From assembly GCA_020628265.1 (NCBI GenBank), contig JAHDFG010000084.1:1-5752 (forward strand): a stretch of DNA of 5,752 nucleotides. Reading direction: 5' to 3'. Origin of the DNA: Pseudooctadecabacter sp. (GTDB taxonomy: Bacteria > Pseudomonadota > Alphaproteobacteria > Rhodobacterales > Rhodobacteraceae). The position numbers were made by a program, and so were the translations under genes. Positions 1 through 5,752 of this stretch are shown piece after piece. The notes below the pieces were generated by a model, which had not been told where the DNA came from, did no database searches, and was given only the letters and a program-made list of their open reading frames with translations. The first letter of the stretch is position 1. Every line of letters begins with the position of its first letter.

Positions 1-923
1 AACCTGACGGAGAGGACCGCACCGCCAAGGCAGATGCGATTTTCCTTGGCGCGATCGGACTGCCAAGCGTGCGCTACGCCGACGGAACCGAAATTTCCCC
101 GCACCTGCGGCTGCGCGACCGGTTCCAGCTTTATGCGGGTGTGCGGCCGGTCAAGGCCTACCCCAACGCGCCCCAGCGCCTCAGCGACCCGAGGGCGGCC
201 AAGATCGACCTTGTCATCCTGCGCGAGAGCACCGAAGGGTTGTTCTATTCCGCAGCTGTCCATGGCCGTTCACCGGTTCAAACCGACGACGAAGTGCAAG
301 ACATCCTGCGCATCTCTCGACCAACCACCGAGAAGCTGCATGATTTCGCCTTCCGGCTGGCGCAAAAGCGGCGCAGCCGCGGTTTGAAAGGCGAAGTCAC
401 CTGTGTCGACAAAGCGAACGTCTTTGCGTCGCTGGCCTTCTTCCGCAAGATTTTCGACGAACGCAAAGTGGCCTTTCCCGATGTGCCGACCAGCTATGCC
501 TATGTAGACGCCATGGCGCTGGGTCTGGTGCGCAACCCGTGGGACTGCGATGTTCTGGTGATGGAAAACATGTTTGGCGACATTCTGTCTGATCTGGCCG
601 GCGGTCTCGTCGGCGGCATGGGCATGGCCGCCTGCGCCGAAATTGGCGACAACAACGGCCTGTTCCAACCGGCCCACGGATCAGCCCCCGACATCATGGG
701 GCAGGACAAGGCCAACCCGCTTGCTGCGATCCTGTCCGGCGCACTGATGCTCGATTACCTTGCCGATCAGGGCTATGATCCCCGCTATGCGCAGGCCGCA
801 GCAGCGATCGAACAGGCGGTCGATGCCGGATTTGCGGCGAACGCACTGCGACCGAACGAGTTTGGGGGCGACATGGGAACACGGGCCGTCACGGACGCCG
901 TTCTGGCGCATCTGCCAACATGA
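1..923 (+). CDS. Isocitrate/isopropylmalate-family NAD-dependent dehydrogenase, 5' end cut by window edge
   Basis: Oxidises a 2-hydroxy acid, in this family often with decarboxylation; cytoplasmic. The frame is open from base 3, so a GTG at 69 is internal: the preceding codons encode AIFLGAIGLP, matching the conserved LGAxGxP strand. About 306 residues are visible; roughly 40-50 N-terminal residues (the first strand with its Gly-rich turn) lie outside. Substrate arginines sit at 114 and 144 (GVRP), then RESTEGLF at 222-245, the catalytic Lys of DKAN at 411, the metal/catalytic Asp at 507, MFGDILSD at 570-593 and HGSAPD at 675-692. Asp in that last motif is the family mark of NAD rather than NADP use. 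The usual active-site Tyr after RE is Phe here, and the usual Glu before PxHGSAP is Gln. The C-terminus is complete and overlaps the kinase gene by 4 nt. It is not a typical LeuB, because the isopropyl-pocket residues differ. Family is certain; substrate is unknown, with a sugar acid or phosphorylated sugar acid inferred from context. Confidence 0.9.
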   Translation, partial: PDGEDRTAKADAIFLGAIGLPSVRYADGTEISPHLRLRDRFQLYAGVRPVKAYPNAPQRLSDPRAAKIDLVILRESTEGLFYSAAVHGRSPVQTDDEVQDILRISRPTTEKLHDFAFRLAQKRRSRGLKGEVTCVDKANVFASLAFFRKIFDERKVAFPDVPTSYAYVDAMALGLVRNPWDCDVLVMENMFGDILSDLAGGLVGGMGMAACAEIGDNNGLFQPAHGSAPDIMGQDKANPLAAILSGALMLDYLADQGYDPRYAQAAAAIEQAVDAGFAANALRPNEFGGDMGTRAVTDAVLAHLPT

Positions 924-2170
924 GCGTTCTGATCGGGGTCATCGCCGACGACTTCACCGGCGCCACGGACATTGCCAACACCTTGTCAAAGGAAGGGATG
1001 CGTGTGGTTCAGGTGATCGGTGTTCCGGAACCGGATGCGACCGTTGACGCGGACGCCGTTGTTGTGGCCCTGAAATCGCGAACAGCCCCGCTGCAGGACG
1101 CAATCAGTTGGAGCATGGACGCGCTTGAATGGCTTTTGGCGGCAGGCGCGCAGCAGATCATCTTCAAATATTGTTCGACGTTTGATTCCACGCCCCAAGG
1201 GAACATCGGCCCCGTTGCCGACGCCCTACGGGACAGGCTGTCAGCCGGTCCAACCGTCATCTGCCCCGCTTTCCCCGAAAACGGCCGCACGGTCGAAGGG
1301 GGGCATTTGATGGTGAACGGCGTGCCGCTGCACGAAAGCCCCATGCGGGACCATCCGCTGACGCCCATGTGGGACAGTGATTTGTCGGCCCTGATGTCTG
1401 CGCAATCGCAGGGGGACGTTGACCTCATCCCGTTGGACACCGTCCGCGCGGGACGCGATGCGATTGAAACCGCGCTGGCCGAAACAGCTGCAGACTACGT
1501 GGTTGTCGATGCGGTGAGCGTGGATGATCTGCGGGCGATCGGTCGCGCCTTGTCGGATGCAAAACTTGTGACCGGTGGCTCAGGGATCTCTGTCGGGTTA
1601 CCGCAGAACTTCCTCGACGCCGGACAATTGTCGGCCCTCCATGCGCCGCAAGCGCCTAAGGTGACAGGTCGGCAGGTCATCCTAGCTGGTAGCGCATCTG
1701 TCGCCACGCAAGGGCAAGTGGCCTATGCCGCTGCTCGCATGCCCGCGTTCGAAGTGGAACTGGACCGCATCGCCCAAGAGCCGGACTACGCTGAGCAGAT
1801 CGCGCGATGGGCGTGGGACCATTCAGCGGCAGCGCCTGTGATGATCTATGGCACGTCTTCCAATGACGTCCTGCGCCGCAACCAAGAGAAATACGGCGCC
1901 GCCCGCGCGGGCGAGATGTTGGAAACAACGCTGAGCGACGTCGCGGTTCGTCTAGCGGCGCAAGGGTTCGACACCTTTGTTGTGGCAGGCGGCGAGACGT
2001 CCGGCGCGGTGGTGTCTGCTTTGAACGTCTCGACACTGCGCATCTGCACCGAGATCGCCCCGGGAGTGCCGTGGTGCGAAGTGGAAGGCGCACGCACGCA
2101 GGCCATTGCCCTCAAGTCCGGAAACTTTGGAGCCGAGAGTTTCTTTCTGGATGCATTGGAAATGCTCTGA
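920..2170 (+). CDS. otnK: 3-oxo-tetronate 4-kinase (four-carbon acid sugar kinase, DUF1537 family)
   Basis: ATP-dependent cytoplasmic kinase that phosphorylates 3-oxo-tetronate at O4. In the described pathway, OtnC then decarboxylates the product to dihydroxyacetone phosphate. The 416 residues match the full family length. The N-terminal substrate domain shows DDFTGATD (10-17), KYCSTFDST (83-91) followed by QGNIGP, CPAFPENGR (115-123), HPLTPM (145-150) and TGGSG (218-222). The C-terminal nucleotide domain shows AGSASVATQGQV (from 256), AGGETSG (356-362), PGVPW (381-385) and ALKSGNFG (397-404). The KYCSTFDST and HPLTPM forms are those I recall from Haemophilus OtnK, whereas D-threonate kinases carry a DSTLRG-like motif. 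The ATG at 920 puts DDFTG at residue 10, as expected. No clear Shine-Dalgarno precedes it, so translation is probably coupled to the upstream dehydrogenase. No decarboxylase or isomerase partner lies downstream. The kinase of the apionate pathway (OiaK) is a related alternative that cannot be fully excluded. Confidence 0.88.
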   Translation: MSVLIGVIADDFTGATDIANTLSKEGMRVVQVIGVPEPDATVDADAVVVALKSRTAPLQDAISWSMDALEWLLAAGAQQIIFKYCSTFDSTPQGNIGPVADALRDRLSAGPTVICPAFPENGRTVEGGHLMVNGVPLHESPMRDHPLTPMWDSDLSALMSAQSQGDVDLIPLDTVRAGRDAIETALAETAADYVVVDAVSVDDLRAIGRALSDAKLVTGGSGISVGLPQNFLDAGQLSALHAPQAPKVTGRQVILAGSASVATQGQVAYAAARMPAFEVELDRIAQEPDYAEQIARWAWDHSAAAPVMIYGTSSNDVLRRNQEKYGAARAGEMLETTLSDVAVRLAAQGFDTFVVAGGETSGAVVSALNVSTLRICTEIAPGVPWCEVEGARTQAIALKSGNFGAESFFLDALEML

Positions 2171-2190
2171 TGGATGCGGCCTAGCCCACC
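2171..2190. other. 20-bp gap between convergent operons
   Basis: This is the whole space between the stop codon of the acid sugar kinase (TGA, + strand) and that of the glucokinase (TAA, - strand). I see no GC-rich stem followed by a T run in either direction here or in the flanking 40 bases, so transcript ends are not marked by an obvious intrinsic terminator. Confidence 0.8.
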
Positions 2191-3102
2191 TTAGTACCGT
2201 GCGGTGCCCCTCAGCGCTGCGCCATCTTCTTGGATCACGAACAATGCGGGATTGCTTTGGGCACGGAGTGCACAGGGCCTTTGCAGAACACGGATGACGG
2301 GCTCCGCAGCGCAAGTAGCTATGGCCCGCGCGACACTCCCTGCAAGGTATATGCCATGGGACGGCATGTAGCTGAGCGAGAAATCCCGCAACAATAGTCC
2401 CAACAGCGTCGCATAGACGTTGATCGCGGCGGTAACCATTGGCGCCGCAGGATTACCGTATTGCTGAACTGCGGCCTCACCGGTGATCGTCTCTGACTGC
2501 GTAAACAATCGGCAGAACGCGGTCAGGCCACGACCGGAGAACAGAGCCTCGACCGTCGGGAACAGGTCCGGACAACAGCCTTGATGTGCCAGCTCTGACA
2601 GGATTGCGGACGGCATGGAAATATGTCCGGCCTCGGCAGGCGGACAGACCGTTGCATCGTCTTTGGTGATCACCTGAGAGATGTTGAAGCCGGTCCCGAT
2701 GCCCACCACCAAGGCCTGACCGTCGGTGTCGCGAGGGGCGTCGTTCCCGCACAGCTGCGTGACATTGTCCGACACGAACGTCGGCACGGCATATCCCAAA
2801 GCCCCAAGATCATTGAGCAAGACGACACGGTTGCACCCGAAGTCCTGCTTCATATCGTTGGCGGATATGGTCCAGTTGCGGTTGGTGAGTGTCGCACGGC
2901 CCGCACGCACAGGCCCTGCTACGGCAATGACCATTTCATTGACCGGTGCTTCACCCTGCCTGTCCCGATACGCGCGCAGAAGGTCATCCAGACTGTCCCA
3001 ATCTGCGTTTGAAAACCGCCGGACCGAGCCCTGATCAATCACTCCATTGGCGCACAACGCCACGCGGGCGTTTGTGCCACCAATATCCGCAACTAGCCGC
3101 AT
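2191..3102 (-). CDS. glk: Glucokinase (ATP-dependent, bacterial Glk family)
   Basis: Phosphorylates glucose to glucose 6-phosphate with ATP in the cytoplasm. The 303 residues are slightly fewer than the 321 of E. coli Glk. The N-terminus carries the phosphate-binding motif DIGGTNAR (6-13), followed by AVAGPV (60-65) and LTNRNW (72-77). The catalytic pair Asn97-Asp98 is in LLND, the second phosphate/adenosine loop is GIGTGFN (134-140), and the sugar ligands are Glu157 and His160 (EAGH) and Glu185 (VEALFSG). All residues known to bind glucose in E. coli Glk have counterparts. The C-terminal part has the IYLAGSVA strand and ends GTARY, similar to other Glk tails, so the gene looks intact. The loop reads GTGFN where E. 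coli has GTGLG. The start is fixed by DIGGTN near the N-terminus. It lies 3 nt after the ABC ATPase stop and is the last gene of the sugar-uptake operon, fitting phosphorylation of the imported sugar. Glucose as substrate is inferred from family and context. Confidence 0.9.
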   Translation of the reverse strand: MRLVADIGGTNARVALCANGVIDQGSVRRFSNADWDSLDDLLRAYRDRQGEAPVNEMVIAVAGPVRAGRATLTNRNWTISANDMKQDFGCNRVVLLNDLGALGYAVPTFVSDNVTQLCGNDAPRDTDGQALVVGIGTGFNISQVITKDDATVCPPAEAGHISMPSAILSELAHQGCCPDLFPTVEALFSGRGLTAFCRLFTQSETITGEAAVQQYGNPAAPMVTAAINVYATLLGLLLRDFSLSYMPSHGIYLAGSVARAIATCAAEPVIRVLQRPCALRAQSNPALFVIQEDGAALRGTARY

Positions 3103-3103
3103 G

Positions 3104-3107
3104 CCTT
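3104..3107 (-). promoter_or_regulatory. Poorly spaced Shine-Dalgarno-like AAGG at the glucokinase start
   Basis: AAGG overlaps the ABC ATPase stop codon and is only 1 nt from the glucokinase ATG, too close for normal function. No better purine-rich site is visible just upstream. With stop and start 3 nt apart, termination-reinitiation coupling is the more likely way this gene is translated. Confidence 0.4.
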
Positions 3108-4203
3108 AGTTCAAGCGTTCGCCGGTTTCAGGGGCAAAGTAGGACACTTTCCCCAGATCGAACGCGAGGTTGAGGTTCTGGCCCGCGACGGCTGCTGTTT
3201 CTGCATGCAGGCGTGCAGTCACGTGTTTGCCGCCCAATTGCATCACGGCAAAGGTATCAGCACCCGCAGGTTCCACGATGTCGATCAGGCAGTCGGCCTC
3301 CTGACGCCCTTCGCCACCGCGCAAGGAGGCATCGGCGATATCTTCAGGGCGCACCCCGACGATGACGTCCTCCGGCAGATCCTTGTTCTTGGTGTCGACG
3401 AGGGTAATCGGCCCGCCAGTGCTGCGTGCGATTTCGATTTCCACGCCCTTGCCGTTTGCACGGGTTTTGGCAGGGATCAGGTTCATCGCGGGGCTGCCCA
3501 TGAAATCAGCCACGAACAGGTTGGCAGGGTGGTTGTAAATCTCGGACGGGGTGCCGATCTGCTGGATCACGCCGCCTTTCATCACAACGATCTTGGTGGC
3601 CAGCGTCATCGCTTCGATCTGGTCGTGGGTCACATAGACCATGGAGGCGCCCAAACGCTGGTGCAGGGCCTTGATCTCAGTCCGCATCTCGACACGGAGT
3701 TTGGCGTCGAGGTTGGACAACGGTTCGTCAAACAGGAACAGTTTCGGATCACGCACAAGGGCACGGCCCATGGCCACCCGTTGACGCTGACCGCCCGACA
3801 ACTGACCGGGCTTGCGGTTCAACAGGGGTTCAATCTGTAGCTGGGCCGCGACCTGCTTGAGCTTTTCGTCCTGCGTCGCCTGATCGACGCCACGGACTTT
3901 CATGCCGAAGGTGATGTTCTTGGCAACGGTCATCGTCGGGTAAAGCGCGTAGGACTGGAACACCATCGCGATATCGCGGTCCTTGGGATTGACGTGGGTC
4001 ATGTCGCGGCCGCCGATGCTCAACTTGCCGCCGGTGATCGGCTCAAGCCCTGCGATGCAGTTCAACAGCGTGGATTTACCGCAACCGGACGGGCCGACGA
4101 GAACCAGAAAGTCACCTTGTTCGATGGAGACGTTGATGTCTTTGAGGATTTCAACAGACCCATAGCTTTTGAACAGGTTGTTGATTTCGAGGATGGGAGC
4201 CAT
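3106..4203 (-). CDS. Sugar ABC importer ATP-binding protein (MalK/UgpC/GtsD type)
   Basis: Cytoplasmic ATPase that drives the two permeases of this operon. The 365-residue length is normal for the MalK-type CUT1 group. The nucleotide-binding domain shows Walker A GPSGCGKST (37-45), Q-loop Gln83 in VFQSYALYP, signature LSGGQ (135-139), Walker B LFLFDE (155-160), D-loop SNLD (163-166) and switch His193 (VTHD). After EIYNHPANLFVADFMGSP, the C-terminal part (from about 245) is the TOBE/OB-fold regulatory domain, including VGVRPED and ending FAPETGERLN. All catalytic residues are intact. A good Shine-Dalgarno supports the ATG at 4203. The gene starts 4 nt after the second permease and stops 3 nt before the glucokinase. 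ATPases of this group are often annotated UgpC and can serve more than one importer, so sequence alone does not fix the substrate. Neighbouring genes suggest glucose or a related sugar. Confidence 0.95.
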   Translation of the reverse strand: MAPILEINNLFKSYGSVEILKDINVSIEQGDFLVLVGPSGCGKSTLLNCIAGLEPITGGKLSIGGRDMTHVNPKDRDIAMVFQSYALYPTMTVAKNITFGMKVRGVDQATQDEKLKQVAAQLQIEPLLNRKPGQLSGGQRQRVAMGRALVRDPKLFLFDEPLSNLDAKLRVEMRTEIKALHQRLGASMVYVTHDQIEAMTLATKIVVMKGGVIQQIGTPSEIYNHPANLFVADFMGSPAMNLIPAKTRANGKGVEIEIARSTGGPITLVDTKNKDLPEDVIVGVRPEDIADASLRGGEGRQEADCLIDIVEPAGADTFAVMQLGGKHVTARLHAETAAVAGQNLNLAFDLGKVSYFAPETGERLN

Positions 4204-4207
4204 GGGT

Positions 4208-5101
4208 TTAGCCTTTCACGGAGCCAGCGGTCAGACCGCGGACGAAGTATTTGCCAGCGACGACATAGACAAACAGCGTTGGCAGGGCGGCGATGATCGC
4301 GGCAGCCATGTCAACGTTGTACGCTTTCACGCCAGTGGTTGAATTTACGATGTTGTTCAGGGCGACGGTCACGGGCTGGGTGCCCGCTTGAGAGAAGGAC
4401 ACGCCAAACAGGAAGTCGTTCCAGATTTGGGTGAACTGCCAGATGACGGTCACAACGATGATGGGCAGCGACAGCGGCAGGAAGATCGACCAGAAGATGC
4501 GGAAGAACCCTGCCCCATCGACCTTGGCGGCCTTTGTCAGCTCGGACGGGATCGACACGTAGTAGTTCCTGAAGAACAAGGTCGTGAACCCGAGCCCGTA
4601 GATCACGTGGACGAAGATCAGCCCGGGGATCGTGCCCGCCAGTCCCATCAGGCCCAACATGCGCGCCATGGGCAGCAGAACAACCTGAAACGGGATGAAG
4701 CAGCCAAACAGCATGAGCGCGAAGAACAGGTTGGCCCCTTTGAAGCGCCACTGTGCCACCACGTAGCCGTTCAATGCCCCGATCAGCGTCGAGATCAGAA
4801 CAGCAGGGATCGCAATCAGGACCGAGTTCCAGAAGAAGGGACGCACGCCCTCGCACTGGATCCCGGTACAGGCTTCCGACCATGCGGTCCGCCATGCATC
4901 GATCGTGACATCGCGCGGCAGGGACATCAGATCGCCCGTGCGGATTTCATCGAGGCTTTTGAAGGACGTCGTGATCATGACGAACAACGGCATCAGATAG
5001 AAAAGGGCAAACAGTCCAAGAAGAATGTACAGCGTCCAGCGCAGCACGATCTTCGCGGTACGGCTGCCGGACTGAGGAGACGTGTAAGACAGATCAGTCA
5101 T
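4208..5101 (-). CDS. Sugar ABC transporter permease 2 (CUT1 family, Gts-like glucose/mannose type)
   Basis: Inner-membrane subunit of the importer, MalG-like. The 297 residues show about six hydrophobic segments: one near 18-44, then around 92-115, 123-145, 155-176, 208-230 and 268-288. A short cytoplasmic N-terminus precedes the first. The periplasmic loop after segment one contains two close cysteines, Cys77 and Cys82, in the stretch WSEACTGIQCEG before FFWNS. I recall this insertion from glucose/mannose-type permeases (GtsC of Pseudomonas) and it is absent from typical MalG. The EAA coupling loop is at about 186-208 (ELTKAAKVDGAGFFRIF, then LP), which docks on the ATPase. The start ATG at 5101 overlaps the end of permease 1 by 8 nt (ATGACTGA) and is preceded by GAGG at 7-nt spacing. 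The C-terminus ends in GSVKG, common for this subunit. Permease identity is certain; the glucose/mannose substrate group is inferred from resemblance and the linked glucokinase. Confidence 0.92.
   Translation of the reverse strand: MTDLSYTSPQSGSRTAKIVLRWTLYILLGLFALFYLMPLFVMITTSFKSLDEIRTGDLMSLPRDVTIDAWRTAWSEACTGIQCEGVRPFFWNSVLIAIPAVLISTLIGALNGYVVAQWRFKGANLFFALMLFGCFIPFQVVLLPMARMLGLMGLAGTIPGLIFVHVIYGLGFTTLFFRNYYVSIPSELTKAAKVDGAGFFRIFWSIFLPLSLPIIVVTVIWQFTQIWNDFLFGVSFSQAGTQPVTVALNNIVNSTTGVKAYNVDMAAAIIAALPTLFVYVVAGKYFVRGLTAGSVKG
4212..4216 (-). promoter_or_regulatory. Shine-Dalgarno for the ABC ATPase gene
   Basis: AAAGG lies 8 nt before the ATG at 4203 and inside the last codons of the upstream permease gene. 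It is a normal, well-spaced site that supports the chosen start. Confidence 0.65.
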
Positions 5102-5752
5102 CTTTGGTCCTCAATTCCGAGTAGAGGTAAGGCACGACGATGGTGAACACGACGGCCATCATGATCATCGCGGAACTCGCCGCCTGACCAATGTCGCCGC
5201 GGGAAAACGCCATTGTGTACATGTAGGTGGCGGGCAAATCGGTCGCGTAGCCGGGGCCACCGCCTGTCAGCGCGATCACAAGGTCGAAGCTTTTGATTGC
5301 GAGGTGCGACAGCACGATGAAGGCGGACAGGAAGATCGGGGCCATCGCGGGAATGATGATCGCGGTGTAGACGCGCCATGTGGGAATGCCGTCGACTTGG
5401 GCCGCTTTGATGATCTCTTGATCCACCGACCGCAGACCAGCAAGGAACAGCGCCATCACAAATCCGGAACTTTGCCAGATGGCGGCGATCACGACTGTGT
5501 AAATGGCCATGTCAGGGTTCACGAGCCAGTCGAAGGTGAAATTCTCAAACCCCCACCCGCGCACCGTAGCCTCAAGACCAAGACCAGGGTTCAGTATCCA
5601 CTTCCACGCCGTACCGGTCACAATCATCGAAAGCGCCATCGGGTAAAGGTAGATGGTCCGGATTGCCCCCTCGGTCCGGATGTTCTGATCCAGCAGGATG
5701 GCGAGGAGCAGACCCAGGATCATCGCGATCACGATGAACAGGAACCCGAACA
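5094..5752 (-). CDS. Sugar ABC transporter permease 1 (CUT1 family, Gts-like), 5' end cut by window edge
   Basis: Inner-membrane subunit pairing with permease 2, MalF-like. The frame is open to the right edge (FGFLFIVIAM precedes any real start), so the GTG near 5732 is internal. 218 residues are visible of a typical 290-310, leaving the N-terminus and first membrane segment(s) outside. Visible features are a hydrophobic segment at the edge, an aromatic stretch TAWKWILNPGLG, a second segment with IAAIWQSSGFVMALFLAG, and the EAA loop EIIKAAQVDGIPTWRVY (about 5350-5420). Next come IKSFDLVIALTGGGPG, which is characteristic of this permease group, and a last segment ending VVPYLYSEL. The TGA stop lies within the first codons of permease 2, an 8-nt overlap showing strong translational coupling. 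The wording of these motifs fits the glucose/mannose importers I know (GtsB-like) better than MalF, UgpA or LacF. A substrate-binding protein gene would be expected immediately upstream, beyond 5752. Confidence 0.92.
   Translation of the reverse strand, partial: FGFLFIVIAMILGLLLAILLDQNIRTEGAIRTIYLYPMALSMIVTGTAWKWILNPGLGLEATVRGWGFENFTFDWLVNPDMAIYTVVIAAIWQSSGFVMALFLAGLRSVDQEIIKAAQVDGIPTWRVYTAIIIPAMAPIFLSAFIVLSHLAIKSFDLVIALTGGGPGYATDLPATYMYTMAFSRGDIGQAASSAMIMMAVVFTIVVPYLYSELRTKDD
5109..5112 (-). promoter_or_regulatory. Shine-Dalgarno for permease 2
   Basis: GAGG sits 7 nt before the ATG at 5101, within the 3' end of the permease 1 gene. It supports the start that overlaps the upstream stop codon by 8 nt. 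Confidence 0.6.

Noticed and set aside
69..923. GTG at 69 as the real start of the dehydrogenase
   Set aside because: The same frame is open to base 3 and encodes the conserved LGAxGxP strand, so the gene continues past the left edge.
1677..2093. - strand open frames inside the acid sugar kinase gene
   Set aside because: Arg/Pro/Ser-rich products without motifs, fully inside a well-supported gene.
2194..2207. Small hairpin (GTACC, loop GTGC, GGTGC) as a terminator
   Set aside because: Only five pairs including a G-T pair, no T run on either strand, and it lies within the glucokinase coding end.
3205..3840. Long + strand open frame (211 codons) opposite the ABC ATPase
   Set aside because: No recognisable motif; it mirrors the codon structure of a highly conserved ATPase gene in GC-rich DNA.
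4388..5146. Long + strand open frame (252 codons) opposite permease 2
   Set aside because: Its product is a His/Gln/Asp/Glu/Arg-rich string typical of the reverse complement of a hydrophobic membrane-protein gene. It has no recognisable domain and spans two gene ends.
5094..5732. GTG at 5732 as the real start of permease 1
   Set aside because: The frame stays open and hydrophobic to the window edge, and the protein would lack its N-terminal membrane segment(s).

Overview
The window looks like chromosomal DNA from a GC-rich alphaproteobacterium, most likely of the Rhodobacterales/Roseobacter type. I infer this from base composition, codon use and the style of the encoded proteins; no taxonomic marker is present. 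It holds six genes, packed almost without gaps, in two convergent operons. Both operons start outside the window, so no promoter is expected and none was found.

Left part (1-2170, + strand): the 3' portion of a gene for an NAD-type isocitrate/isopropylmalate-family dehydrogenase, cut by the left edge. It overlaps by 4 nt (ATGA) a complete gene for a DUF1537 four-carbon acid sugar kinase, which I recognise as OtnK-type (3-oxo-tetronate kinase). Together they point to catabolism of a tetronate or related sugar acid, with the end product probably entering glycolysis as a triose phosphate. The dehydrogenase is not the one used in the described OtnK pathway. Its active-site positions argue against leucine biosynthesis.

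Right part (2191-5752, - strand, read right to left): inner-membrane permease 1 (cut by the right edge), permease 2, a MalK/UgpC-type ABC ATPase and a glucokinase. Junctions are an 8-nt overlap, a 4-nt gap and a 3-nt gap. The permeases resemble the glucose/mannose-type (Gts-like) CUT1 importers. With a glucokinase at the end of the operon, the simplest reading is ATP-driven uptake of glucose (or a glucose-releasing sugar) followed by phosphorylation to glucose 6-phosphate. The substrate-binding protein gene is expected just beyond the right edge.

The operons meet tail to tail with only 20 bp between stop codons and no visible intrinsic terminator. No RNA genes, mobile elements, CRISPR arrays or notable repeats were seen. 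The most interesting point is the coupling of an unusual IPMDH-family dehydrogenase to an OtnK-type kinase. The rest is ordinary sugar-uptake machinery.
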